Below, in pieces: positions 33,672-42,214 of a DNA stretch of 64,000 nt. Where the stretch lies: positions 124,001 to 188,000 of the forward strand of contig DATHEA010000002.1 of NCBI GenBank assembly GCA_035318745.1. Direction: 5' to 3'. This DNA comes from VRUE01 sp035318745 (GTDB lineage: Bacteria > Actinomycetota > Thermoleophilia > Solirubrobacterales > 70-9). The position numbers and the translations under genes are program-made. Under the pieces are notes generated by a model that worked only from the letters and a program-made list of their open reading frames with translations, was not told where the DNA came from and made no database searches. The stretch's first letter is position 1. Every line of letters starts with the position of its first letter.

Positions 33672-33680
33672 CCTCCCAGC

Positions 33681-35222
33681 GTGTCGGGCTACCTCCGCCG
33701 CCTCGCGACGACCGGCGCCGCCTACACCGCGGCGAGCGTCCTTTCGAAGCTGATCGCGGTCGCGCTGCTGCCGCTCTACACGCGCTACCTGACCCCCGCC
33801 GACTACGGTGCCGCCGAGGTGATGTTCGCCGCCATCGTCTCGGCCAGCATCATCGTCCGCTTCGGCACGATCGAGGCACTGCTGCGCTTCTACTACAAGG
33901 AAGACGAGGACCCGGCGGCAGTTGTCGCCACCTCTTTCGCCGCGCTGTTCTGGTTCTCCACCGGGGCGGCGCTGATCGCACTGCCCTTCGCCGGGCCGAT
34001 CTCCGAAGCTCTGCTCGACCGGCCCGCCGCCGACTTGGCCCGGATCTCGATCGGCGGGCTCTGGGTGCTGACGATGTTCGAGTACCTGCTCACCCTGTTC
34101 CGGCTCGAGGAGCGCGCCCGCGCCTTCTTCACGACGACGATCCTCAACGTGCTGGCGACGATCGGCCTGACCGTGATCCTCGTCGTCGGCCAGGGCGAGG
34201 GCGCCCGCGGCCTGCTGCTCGGCAGCTACGCCAGCGGTGCCGCTTTCGTCCTCGGCCTGATCTTCGTCCACCGCCGGCGCCTCTCGCTCTGGATCGACGG
34301 TCCGCTGCTGCGACGGATGACCCGCTTCGGCCTGCCGACGATGCCGGCGGAGCTCTCGCTCTACCTGCTCAACTTCGTCGACCGGATCGTCATCGTCCGC
34401 TCCGTCGGGCTTGCCGAGGCCGGTCTCTACTCGCTGGCGGTCAAGTTCGCCCAGGCGGTCAACGTGCTGGTCCGCGGCTTCCAGCTCGCCTGGCCGCCCC
34501 TCGCCTACTCGATCCGCGACGACGACGAGGCCCGCCGCGCCTATGCCGCCGTCGTCACCTGGTTCGTCACCGGCTGCGCCTTCGTCGTCACCGGCATGTG
34601 GCTGTTCTCGCGCTGGATCGTCCGCGCCCTGGCCGCGCCGCAGTTCTTCGACTCCTATGAAGCGATCGGCCTGATCGCCACCGGCGTCACCCTCTACGCC
34701 CTCTACATGGTTCTGGTCGTGATCCTCGGCCGCACCGGCCGCACCGAGTTCAACTTCCCGGCGACGATCGCCGCGCTAGTCGCCAACCTCGCGCTCAACC
34801 TGGCGCTGGTGCCCTCGTTGGGCATCGTCGGCGCCGGCCTCGCCCTGGTCGCCTCCTACGTCGTCGTCGTCGCACTGATGTACGTGTTCACCCAACGCCT
34901 CTTCCCAGTTCCCTACCAGTGGGGACGCCTCGCGCGGGTCCTCTTAGTTTCGGCCGCCCTGGTCGGATTGGGAGAACTGCTGCTGCCCACCGACGGCTTC
35001 TTCGGCCTCGGGGCCAGAGTGCTGTTCTGGCTCGCCTACCCCGCTGCGCTTCTTCTCAGCGGCTTCTTCACTGACGAGGAGCGCGGCTGGCTAGCCCGCC
35101 TCCGCCACCCGGCTCAGTTGCTCCAGCAGCTGACTGCTCTGCGCCATCAGCCGGCAGTCGCGGATGCGGCCGTCCCAGAGACCTTTGAGGCGGAGCAGCT
35201 GGACGACGACGCCCGCCTGTAG
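33681..35222 (+). CDS. Polysaccharide flippase (Wzx/MATE-like)
   Basis: 513 aa from GTG 33681. About 14 hydrophobic helices, beginning with the typical ATTGAAYTAASVLSKLIAVALLPLYTRYLTPADYG of MOP-superfamily polysaccharide exporters. It would flip undecaprenyl-linked oligosaccharides outward for the adjacent O-antigen ligase. The TAG stop is the first part of a long bidirectional hairpin. Confidence 0.9.
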   Translation: MSGYLRRLATTGAAYTAASVLSKLIAVALLPLYTRYLTPADYGAAEVMFAAIVSASIIVRFGTIEALLRFYYKEDEDPAAVVATSFAALFWFSTGAALIALPFAGPISEALLDRPAADLARISIGGLWVLTMFEYLLTLFRLEERARAFFTTTILNVLATIGLTVILVVGQGEGARGLLLGSYASGAAFVLGLIFVHRRRLSLWIDGPLLRRMTRFGLPTMPAELSLYLLNFVDRIVIVRSVGLAEAGLYSLAVKFAQAVNVLVRGFQLAWPPLAYSIRDDDEARRAYAAVVTWFVTGCAFVVTGMWLFSRWIVRALAAPQFFDSYEAIGLIATGVTLYALYMVLVVILGRTGRTEFNFPATIAALVANLALNLALVPSLGIVGAGLALVASYVVVVALMYVFTQRLFPVPYQWGRLARVLLVSAALVGLGELLLPTDGFFGLGARVLFWLAYPAALLLSGFFTDEERGWLARLRHPAQLLQQLTALRHQPAVADAAVPETFEAEQLDDDARL

Positions 35223-35271
35223 ACGTGCCGGTGCTCAGGGGTCATATAGGACCTCTATCCACCGGCACGTC
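35222..35271. terminator. Bidirectional hairpin between convergent genes
   Basis: GACGTGCCGGTG (35222-35233) is exactly complementary to 35260-35271, with an inner stem around AGGGGTC/GGACCTCT. It covers the 3' ends of both the flippase (plus) and the glycosyltransferase (minus). No T-run follows, so termination strength is uncertain. Confidence 0.65.
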
Positions 35272-36190
35272 CGGCGCGGTCGCGGAGGCTTTCGCCCCGA
35301 TTTGGGAAAAGGGCCTGGCGGGCATGGGCCCAGTAGATGCGCGCTGGCTGGTTGGGGAGGATGGTGGCCGCTAGGGCGCGGATGGCGTATGACCAAGCGG
35401 TAAGGACGCGGACCGCGAGAGCCGCCGCCCGCCCATGGTGCTTTCGCATGTACCTGTCTCGGTTGCGGTGGAATTCGACGATGCGGGGCAGGCCGGCGGC
35501 GAGGTCGGTGGAGAGCTGGTCGTGGTGGACCGCCTCAGCCGCGGGCACGTAGAGGGTGCGCCAGCCCCCGTCGGCGAGGCGCTTGCAGAAGTCGCACTCG
35601 TCGTAGTAGACGAAGAAAGCTGGGTCGAGGTAGCCGACCTCCGCGGCTGCCTCCCGCCGCACCATCAACGCGCTCGACTGCGCCCAGTCGACCGCGCGGA
35701 TGTCGCGCCCCTTGCTCTGCACGGTGAGCAGCCGGTGGAGGAGGAGGACACCGGCAAGCGCCGTCCCCACGCCAGGAAAGCGCCAGGCGCAGGCGACGGG
35801 AGCACCCGCGGAGTCGAGCAGCCGGCCCCCTGCGGCGCCGGCGCGGGAGTCCGCGTCAAGAGCCGCCATCAGCGCTTCCGCCGCGCCCGCTCGCAACTCG
35901 GAGTCCTCGTTGAGCAGCAGGCAGTAGCGGCCCTTCGCCTCGCGCAGCAGGGTCGAGTCGTTCTCGGCCTTGCCGGCCCGGCGGTCGAGGGCGATGAGGC
36001 GGGTATCGCCTCCGAGCGCTCGCACCGCCTCGGCCGAGCCGTCCTCGGAGGCGTTGTCGAGGACGAGGATCTCGCGCTCGATGCCCGCCGGATGGGTGCG
36101 CTCGATCGCGCCCAGGCAGGCGAGCAGGAACTCGCGGCCATTCGTGTTCACGACGCAGTAGGAGAGCGCGGGGGACACCCCCGCCACCAT
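35255..36190 (-). CDS. Family 2 glycosyltransferase
   Basis: 311 aa. The GT-A fold motifs are visible: SYCVVNTNGREFLLACL, EILVLDNASEDGSAEAV, LNEDSELRAGA (the DxD-like metal site is in NEDSE) and YDECDFCKRL. The pattern matches rhamnosyltransferase-like GT2 enzymes of surface polysaccharides. Its start is only 11 bp from the divergent start at 36202. The last codons lie in the shared terminator hairpin. Confidence 0.9.
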   Translation of the reverse strand: MVAGVSPALSYCVVNTNGREFLLACLGAIERTHPAGIEREILVLDNASEDGSAEAVRALGGDTRLIALDRRAGKAENDSTLLREAKGRYCLLLNEDSELRAGAAEALMAALDADSRAGAAGGRLLDSAGAPVACAWRFPGVGTALAGVLLLHRLLTVQSKGRDIRAVDWAQSSALMVRREAAAEVGYLDPAFFVYYDECDFCKRLADGGWRTLYVPAAEAVHHDQLSTDLAAGLPRIVEFHRNRDRYMRKHHGRAAALAVRVLTAWSYAIRALAATILPNQPARIYWAHARQALFPNRGESLRDRAGRAGG

Positions 36191-36201
36191 AATCGCCCGC
36201 T

Positions 36202-37329
36202 ATGCAGGACAAGATCCGCGTCCAGCTGGTCGATCCCTCGGCCTTCACGCCTCCCTACGACCGCGCTCTCGCCGCGGCGCTCGCGCGTGGCGGCGCCGAG
36301 GTCGAGCTCTTGACCAGCCACTTTCTCTACGGGCCGGTCCCGGAGGCGGAGGGCTACCGGGTGCGGGAGTGCTTCTATCGCCGCAGCGCCGGCCGCGGTC
36401 TCGACGCCCCCGCCCGCCGCGTCTTCAAGCTGGCCGAGCACCTTCCCGACATGCTGCGCTTCCGCCGCCAGGCCGACGCCGACGTCCTCCACTTCCAGTG
36501 GCTCACCGCGCCGGCACTCGACACGATGCTGCTGCCGCCGCGCCGTCCCAGGCTGATGACGGCACACTACGTGCTGCCGCCCAAGCCGAGCCGCCGTCAG
36601 CTGGCCAACGCCCGCCGTACTTTCGCCGCGATGGACGCCGTCATTGCCCACTCCGAGCACGGCGCGCGGCGGCTGCGCGGGCAGGTCGGGCTCGACCCGG
36701 CCCGGATCCGCGTGATCCACCACGGCGCCTTCGATTACCTGACGCAGCTGCCGCAGGAGAGGCCGCTGGCGCCCGAGCTGGAGGGGGCGGAGGGCCCGGT
36801 GATTCTCTTCTTCGGCCTGCTGCGCCCCTACAAGGGCGTCGACACCCTGCTCGAGGCCTTCGGCGAAATCGGGGGCGCCGAGCTCTGGGTCGTCGGCAAC
36901 CCGCGAATGGACGTCGAGCCGCTGCGCCGCCTCGCCGCCAGAGCGCCGGGGCGCGTCCGCTTCCTCACCCGCTTCGTCGAGGACACCGAGATTCCGGCGC
37001 TGATGCGCCGCGCCGACGTCGTCGCCCTGCCCTACCGCGACGTCGAGCATTCCGGCGTCCTCTACGCCGCCCTTGCCTTCGGCAAGCCGCTGGTGCTGAG
37101 CGCCGTCGGTGGCTTTCCCGAGGTGGCGGAGCAGGGCGCTGCCCGCCTTGTGCCACCGGAGGACCCGACGGCGCTCGCCGCGGTTCTGAGCGAGCTGGTC
37201 GGAAGCGAGAGAGCGCGAGCCGAGCTGGGCACGGCTGCAGCCGCCGCTGCCACCGGCTCCTACTCCTGGGACGAGGCGGCGCGGCAGACGCTCGCGCTCT
37301 ACGCAGAGCTGCTGGAGGAACGGCGATGA
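36202..37329 (+). CDS. Family 4-type glycosyltransferase
   Basis: 375 aa with the GT-B fold: N-terminal domain containing HFQWLTAPALDTM and the linker AHSEHGARRLRGQVG; C-terminal nucleotide-binding domain with FFGLLRPYKGVDTLLEAF, PYRDVEHSGVLYAALAFGKPLV and the conserved Glu in GGFPEVAEQG. It probably adds a sugar from a nucleotide donor to the lipid-linked glycan. Stop overlaps the next ATG. Confidence 0.92.
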   Translation: MQDKIRVQLVDPSAFTPPYDRALAAALARGGAEVELLTSHFLYGPVPEAEGYRVRECFYRRSAGRGLDAPARRVFKLAEHLPDMLRFRRQADADVLHFQWLTAPALDTMLLPPRRPRLMTAHYVLPPKPSRRQLANARRTFAAMDAVIAHSEHGARRLRGQVGLDPARIRVIHHGAFDYLTQLPQERPLAPELEGAEGPVILFFGLLRPYKGVDTLLEAFGEIGGAELWVVGNPRMDVEPLRRLAARAPGRVRFLTRFVEDTEIPALMRRADVVALPYRDVEHSGVLYAALAFGKPLVLSAVGGFPEVAEQGAARLVPPEDPTALAAVLSELVGSERARAELGTAAAAAATGSYSWDEAARQTLALYAELLEERR

Positions 37330-38456
37330 TCGTCGTCGCGCTCGCCTTCTGGATCGGCGTCGCCCTGATCCTCTACACCCACCTCGGCTACCCGCTCGCC
37401 CTCGGGGGGCTGCTGGCGTTGCGCCGCCGCCCGACCCTGAATCCGGGCACCTGGGAGGAGCTGCCGCGGGTCTCGCTGATCGTCGCCGCCTTCGACGAGG
37501 AGGAGGTGATCGCGGCCAAGGTCGCCAACGCCCTCGCCCTCGACTATCCGCGCGATCGACTCGAGCTGATCGTCGCCTCCGACGGCTCCGCCGATGCCAC
37601 GGTCGAGCGTGCGCGAGCCGCAGGGGCCGACCTCGTCCTCGATCTACCCCGTGGCGGCAAGGTCGCCGCCCAGAACGCCGGCGCTGACATTGCCGCCGGC
37701 GATATCCTCGCCTTCTCCGACGCCAACAGCATCTGGTCGCCGGACGCCCTCCGCCACCTGATCGAGCCCTTCGCGGACCCCGGGGTGGGCTACGCATGCG
37801 GCCAAGTGCGCTTCCTCGATTCCGCCGGCGACAACGTCGAGGGTTCCTACTGGCGCTACGAGATGGCGCTGCGCGAGCTCGAGTCCGCTCTGGCAGGGGT
37901 GACGGCGGGCAACGGCGCGATCTATGCCGTGCGCCGCGACGCTTACATCCCGTTGCCGCCGGCCGGTAGTCACGATCTCTCGCTCCCGTTCCTGCTCGCC
38001 AAGCGGGGCCGCCGCTCGCTCTACGTGCCGTGGGCCGGCGCCGAGGAGAAGATGGTGCCGACGCTGGGGGGCGAGCTCGCCCGCAAGCGGCGGATGATGG
38101 TCGGGCTCTGGGACATCGTCGTCGGCGAAGGGATGCTCCGCCCCCGCGGCTACCCGCCGCTCTACGCCTTCGAGATCGCCTCGCACCGGCTGCTGCGCTA
38201 CGCGACGCCGTTCCTGCACGTGATGGCGCTGGTGGCGAACGTGGCGTTGCTCGGGCAGGGCTGGGTCTATGCCGTGACGCTGATCGCTCAGCTCGCTCTG
38301 CTCGCCGCCGCGCTGCTCGGCAAGGCGCTGCCCCTGGCGCCGCTGCGGATCGCCCGCTATTACGTGCAGACCACGGCCTCGATAGCCCTCGGTCTCTGGG
38401 ACCGGATGCGCCACGGTTCGCCAGGCGCCTGGGATAAGGCCGAAGGAACCCGTTGA
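37326..38456 (+). CDS. Membrane-bound family 2 glycosyltransferase
   Basis: 376 aa from ATG 37326 (ATGA overlap). One N-terminal helix, then the GT2 domain: LIVAAFDEEEVIAAKV, IVASDGSADATVE, FSDANSIWSP (DxN at the DxD position), and a region GNGAIYAVRR; two or three C-terminal membrane helices (about 300-360). The architecture resembles processive or cellulose-synthase-like GT2 enzymes such as IcaA. The frame is open far upstream, but that stretch overlaps the GT4 gene. Confidence 0.92.
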   Translation: MIVVALAFWIGVALILYTHLGYPLALGGLLALRRRPTLNPGTWEELPRVSLIVAAFDEEEVIAAKVANALALDYPRDRLELIVASDGSADATVERARAAGADLVLDLPRGGKVAAQNAGADIAAGDILAFSDANSIWSPDALRHLIEPFADPGVGYACGQVRFLDSAGDNVEGSYWRYEMALRELESALAGVTAGNGAIYAVRRDAYIPLPPAGSHDLSLPFLLAKRGRRSLYVPWAGAEEKMVPTLGGELARKRRMMVGLWDIVVGEGMLRPRGYPPLYAFEIASHRLLRYATPFLHVMALVANVALLGQGWVYAVTLIAQLALLAAALLGKALPLAPLRIARYYVQTTASIALGLWDRMRHGSPGAWDKAEGTR

Positions 38457-39022
38457 CCGTGCCGCGCGCCCTCGACGTCGTCATCGCAACCCTTGCCCTG
38501 ATCGTCTTCTCGCCGGTGGTGCTGATCGCCGCGGCGGCGATCAAGCTCGGTAGCCGGGGTCCGGTGATCTACCGCCAGCGCCGGGTCGGCAAGGACGGCC
38601 GCGAGTTCGAGTTGCTGAAGCTGCGCACGATGGAGCAGGGCTCCGATCCGGTCGGCGTGGGGACGGTCGTCGCTCGTGACGATCCCCGGGTCACCGGCGC
38701 CGGCCGTTTCCTCCGCCGTACCTCGCTCGACGAGATCCCCAACTTGGTCAACGTGCTGCGCGGCGAGATGGCGATCGTCGGCCCCCGCCCGACCATCCCC
38801 GCCCAGGTGGTGGACTACACGCCGCACCAGCACCGTCGCCACGAGGTCCGCCCCGGGCTGACCGGTTGGGCCCAGGTCCAGGGCCGCGCCGGGATCCCCT
38901 GGGAGCAGCGGATCGAGCTCGACGTCGAGTACGTCGACCGCCGCAGCTTCGGCCTCGACCTGTGCATCCTCCTCAAGACCGCCTGGCTGCTCGTCACCGG
39001 CCACGGCCTCGCCCCGGATTGA
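38453..39022 (+). CDS. Undecaprenyl-phosphate sugar phosphotransferase (PglC/WcaJ core)
   Basis: 189 aa from TTG 38453, overlapping the previous stop (TTGA). This is the minimal bacterial sugar transferase domain: a re-entrant N-terminal helix, YRQRRVGKDGREFELLKLRTM, the catalytic DDPRVTGAGRFLRRTSLDEIPNLVNVLRGEM and GPRPTIP, then RPGLTGWAQVQGR. It attaches the first sugar phosphate to undecaprenyl phosphate and so starts assembly of the glycan made by this locus. Confidence 0.95.
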   Translation: MTVPRALDVVIATLALIVFSPVVLIAAAAIKLGSRGPVIYRQRRVGKDGREFELLKLRTMEQGSDPVGVGTVVARDDPRVTGAGRFLRRTSLDEIPNLVNVLRGEMAIVGPRPTIPAQVVDYTPHQHRRHEVRPGLTGWAQVQGRAGIPWEQRIELDVEYVDRRSFGLDLCILLKTAWLLVTGHGLAPD

Positions 39023-39027
39023 GCCGC

Positions 39028-39071
39028 GAGTGAAGGGTTTTAGACCCTATGGGGTCATCAATCCTTCACTC
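39028..39071 (+). terminator. Nested hairpin after the sugar transferase
   Basis: GAGTGAAGG (39028-39036) pairs with CCTTCACTC (39063-39071). Inside, GACCC (39043-39047) pairs with GGGTC (39052-39056); the same ACCC could instead pair with GGGT just upstream, so two inner folds compete. It fills most of the gap before the GNAT gene. Confidence 0.6.
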
Positions 39072-39089
39072 AGCGCGTAGGGTTTCGGC

Positions 39090-39635
39090 GTGGCCGAGCA
39101 ACCTGTGGTGACTCTGCGAGCGTTCAAGCCCGGCGACGCCGTGGCCGTGCACCGCTGGTTCAACAATCCGGAGGCGACCAAGAGCCTCATGGAGCAGCGC
39201 GACGGCTTCTCGCTGGAGGAGGCCGAAGGCTGGGTGGGCCGGGCGATCGACGGCCCCGACGAGGACCGCAAGTACGCGATCGTCGTCGAGGGCTACGACG
39301 AGCCAGTCGGGTTCACTGCTCTGTACGGCCTCTTCCGCCAGACGGCGCCGGAGCTGGGGGCGCTGATCGGCGACGACGTGCGCGGCAAGGGCGTCGGCCG
39401 CCGCGCCGAGGCGCTGACCATCGCCAAGGCCTTCGACGAGTTCGGCGCTCACCGTGTCTACGGGCGCATACCGGCCCGCAACGAGATCGCCAAGAAGACG
39501 GTGACGGGTCTCGGCTGGAAGCACGAGGGAACGATGCGCAGCCACCTGCGCGGTCCCGACAGCGTCGACGACTGCGAGGTCTGGGGCGTGCTGCCCGACG
39601 AGTTCCGCGCCGCCGCGGCCGACCTCTTGCCGTGA
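39090..39635 (+). CDS. GNAT-family N-acetyltransferase (RimJ-like)
   Basis: 181 aa from GTG 39090. Typical GNAT layout: VTLRAFKPGDAVAVHRWFNNPEATKSL at the start, YAIVVEGYDEPVGFTALYG in the middle, the acetyl-CoA loop GDDVRGKGVGRRAEAL, then ARNEIAKKTVTGLGWKHEGTM. It is close to RimJ/RimL and to amino-sugar acetyltransferases; given the glycan locus, a sugar nucleotide is a possible substrate. Stop overlaps the next start. Confidence 0.85.
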   Translation: MAEQPVVTLRAFKPGDAVAVHRWFNNPEATKSLMEQRDGFSLEEAEGWVGRAIDGPDEDRKYAIVVEGYDEPVGFTALYGLFRQTAPELGALIGDDVRGKGVGRRAEALTIAKAFDEFGAHRVYGRIPARNEIAKKTVTGLGWKHEGTMRSHLRGPDSVDDCEVWGVLPDEFRAAAADLLP

Positions 39636-40567
39636 GCGACGCCCGCGCCAGTGCCGAGCTGATCGCCGACCGTGGCACGGCGGTGGAGAGCGAGGAGTTC
39701 TTCCGCTCGCGCCCTTTCCTCGACGCCGAGGGCGTGACCCACACGCTGCGGATCGAAGCAGGGGATACGGAGCTCGTCGCGCCACTGGTCGTCCGCGAGA
39801 TCCCCGACGCCGACGCGCTCGACGCGATTTCCCCCTACGGCTACCCGGGAATCGTCGGCGACGCGTCGATCGACCCGGAGGCGGTCGACTTCGCGGCGAC
39901 GGGGCTCGTCTCGGCGTTCATCCGCCACACGCTCGCCAAACCGCCGCTCAGCGGAGCTGCCGAGCGCAACGTCGTCCAGATCGCCGACCCCGAGCTGGCG
40001 CCGAAGAGCCGCTCCAGCGACCGTAACCAGATCAACAAGAACCGCCGCGCGGGCTATGCAGTCGAACTGGTTCCCGGCCCCGAGACGAGCGCCGCGCAGC
40101 GGGCCGGCTTCCTCTCCGCCTACGAGCAGACGATGCGCCGCGCCGCCGCCGCCGAGCGCTACTTCTTTGGTGCCCCCTACTTCGACCGCATCCTCGAATC
40201 AGACCGTGCCTGGCTTGCCCTCGCCCGTGCTCCCGCTGACGGCGGGGTCGCTGCCGCTTCCCTAACGGTGCGCAGCGATGGCTTCCTCCACTACTACCTG
40301 AGCGGCAGCGCCGACGCCCACCTGCGCGACTCGCCGATGAAGAACGTCCTCGCCGCGCTGGTCGAGCTCTCCGCCGAGCTGGGCCTGCCACTCAACCTCG
40401 GCGGCGGCCTCTCCCCCGGCGACCGGCTGGAGGAGTTCAAGCGCGGCTTCGCCAATCGCGAGCAGCCCTGGCACACCTCGGAGATCGTCTGCGACCGCGA
40501 GACCTACGACCGCCTTTCGGCTGGACGCGACACCGGCGGTTTCTTCCCCGCCTACCGCGCGCCCTAG
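39632..40567 (+). CDS. FemAB/GNAT-like aminoacyl- or acyl-transferase
   Basis: 311 aa from GTG 39632. The C-terminal domain resembles FemAB-like or GNAT_6 folds: YEQTMRRAAAAERYFFGAPYFDRIL, ARAPADGGVAAASLTV, FLHYYLSGSADAHLRDSPMKNVLAAL, LNLGGGLSPGDRLEEFKRGF. Such proteins add amino acids to peptidoglycan bridges or acyl groups to surface sugars. It is coupled to the preceding GNAT gene, so they may modify the same sugar. Confidence 0.75.
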   Translation: MSDARASAELIADRGTAVESEEFFRSRPFLDAEGVTHTLRIEAGDTELVAPLVVREIPDADALDAISPYGYPGIVGDASIDPEAVDFAATGLVSAFIRHTLAKPPLSGAAERNVVQIADPELAPKSRSSDRNQINKNRRAGYAVELVPGPETSAAQRAGFLSAYEQTMRRAAAAERYFFGAPYFDRILESDRAWLALARAPADGGVAAASLTVRSDGFLHYYLSGSADAHLRDSPMKNVLAALVELSAELGLPLNLGGGLSPGDRLEEFKRGFANREQPWHTSEIVCDRETYDRLSAGRDTGGFFPAYRAP

Positions 40568-40572
40568 ACCGT

Positions 40573-41352
40573 CTAGCCCTTCGGTTCTACGGGCGTCGGG
40601 CCTTTGAGGGCGAAGGCGGTCGCGGGCTCGCCGCCGTAGCGGCCCCAGGTCGCCTTGCCGAAGTCGCGGATCGCGTCGAGCGTGATCGCGCCCTTGTACT
40701 TGGGGCAGCCGATCAGGTTGGTCCAGGTCGTCGCGGCGACCTCGTAGTCCATGTTGTCGTTGGGGAAGAGCAGCGTCCCCCCATACATCGTGTCGTAGAC
40801 GCCCTTCAGCGCGAGCTGGTCTTCCTCGGGCAGTTCGGGGCTGTACTGAATCTCCATTCGGCCGTGCTCGAGCGAGTGGACGATGAAGATTTCGCCGGGC
40901 ATTTCGCTGTAGGCGCCGTCCGCCTGCTGGTAGGGCGGTTCGACGTGGTTGCCCGAGGTCGGCGGGCTGGTCTTGTAGTCCGGGGTGGGAGCGGTCGGAG
41001 GGATATGGGTGTGGCCCTCGTCCTTGAGATGAAGCCGCAGCGCGCAACCAGCCTTCTTCGCCGCCAGTTTGAGGTTTGCCACTTGGACTTCCGGCGGCGC
41101 CGTCCCGGTGCGTTCGTCGGGCTTGACGCCGTTGGTCGAGCCGCTGCCCTGGTTGATGTGCGCCTCGCCACTGTCGCCGCCGCCCGAGCCGGCGATCAGC
41201 GCGACGATCCCGGCGACGACGAGGATGCCGATCAGTCCGGCAACGCCGTAGACCGCGTACAGCCGCCGCCTCTCCGCCTTGTGCTGGCCGGACTCGCGTT
41301 CCTGCCGCGCTTGGCGGAGCCGCTCCCTCTCTTCCTCCCTGCGATTAGCCAC
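40573..41352 (-). CDS. DUF3105 membrane-anchored protein
   Basis: 259 aa from GTG 41352. A charged cytoplasmic N-terminus (1-30) and one membrane helix (about 32-54) precede a Gly/Ser linker and the DUF3105 domain: HTHIPPTAPTPDYKTSPPTSG, EIFIVHSLEHGRMEIQY, and a C-terminal segment around NLIGCPKYKG. The domain carries conserved His residues (HTH, H in SLEHG) but no known activity. It is convergent with the FemAB-like gene. Confidence 0.88.
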   Translation of the reverse strand: MANRREEERERLRQARQERESGQHKAERRRLYAVYGVAGLIGILVVAGIVALIAGSGGGDSGEAHINQGSGSTNGVKPDERTGTAPPEVQVANLKLAAKKAGCALRLHLKDEGHTHIPPTAPTPDYKTSPPTSGNHVEPPYQQADGAYSEMPGEIFIVHSLEHGRMEIQYSPELPEEDQLALKGVYDTMYGGTLLFPNDNMDYEVAATTWTNLIGCPKYKGAITLDAIRDFGKATWGRYGGEPATAFALKGPTPVEPKG

Positions 41353-41362
41353 GTTGCGCGCC

Positions 41363-42214
41363 TTATCCTGCCACAGGAGCGGCTGTCTGCCCGTTGCCGT
41401 TTGCCGCCGGGCCGTCGCCGGCGGTTGCCCAGACCTCGTCGAGGAACTGCGCCAGCTCTGCGTTGAGGCGCCCGGGGCGGGTGCGCCACTCGAAGATCGA
41501 GTTGGCTTCGACCAGCCGTGCTTGGGGCAGCTCTTCGAGCAGCATCCCCGAGTCGCTGAAGGGATGCAGGGGGTCGCGCTGGTGACCGACGACGAGTGCC
41601 GGCCGGTCGATCAGGCGCCGCTGCTCGCGCGGCGGCGCGGTCTCGCCGAGGAGCAGCCCCTCGAGCACGGCGATGGAGGGACCGGGTCGCCGCCGCGCCC
41701 AGTCGAGGCCGATGTCGAGTATGTAGTTGGTGCGGGGGATCAGCGAGGCGAGGCGAGAGCTGAGCTCGATCGCCGGCCTGCCCAGTCGCAGGCCGAGCAG
41801 GATCGGAGCGAAGATCGCGGCGACCCCCGCCAGCGCGTTGTCGAGCACCGGCATCTCGATGAAGAGCCCTTTGACCCGCTCGGGATGACGAACGGCCAGC
41901 TCGAGCGCGACGTTGGCGCCGAGCGAAGTGCCGCCGACCACCGCCCGCTCCAGCCCGAGGTGATCGAGCAGGGCGAGGACCTGCTCGGCAAACAGCGGCA
42001 TCGAGTAGAGCCGCAGGTCGTCGGGCTGGTCGGAGCGGCCGTGGCCGAGCAGGTCGACGCAGATCACCCGGTTGCCCCGCTTGGCCAGCGCCGGTCCCAG
42101 CTGCTCGAACATGCGCCGGTTCATCAGCAGGCCGTGGGCGAGGACGATCGTCCTCGCCCCCTCGCCGTACTCGTCGAAGCCGATCCGGTGTCCCTGGTAG
42201 GTCAGCGTTCCCAT
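41363..42214 (-). CDS. Alpha/beta hydrolase
   Basis: 283 aa from ATG 42214; the overlap with metF is 13 bp. Nucleophile elbow GGTSLGAN (Ser about 97), oxyanion region AHGLLMNRRMF, DLLGHGRSDQP, and late residues GHQRDPLHPFSDS with candidates for the acid. A fold typical of esterases, lipases and haloperoxidase-like enzymes; substrate unknown. Co-transcribed with metF by position. Confidence 0.9.
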   Translation of the reverse strand: MGTLTYQGHRIGFDEYGEGARTIVLAHGLLMNRRMFEQLGPALAKRGNRVICVDLLGHGRSDQPDDLRLYSMPLFAEQVLALLDHLGLERAVVGGTSLGANVALELAVRHPERVKGLFIEMPVLDNALAGVAAIFAPILLGLRLGRPAIELSSRLASLIPRTNYILDIGLDWARRRPGPSIAVLEGLLLGETAPPREQRRLIDRPALVVGHQRDPLHPFSDSGMLLEELPQARLVEANSIFEWRTRPGRLNAELAQFLDEVWATAGDGPAANGNGQTAAPVAG

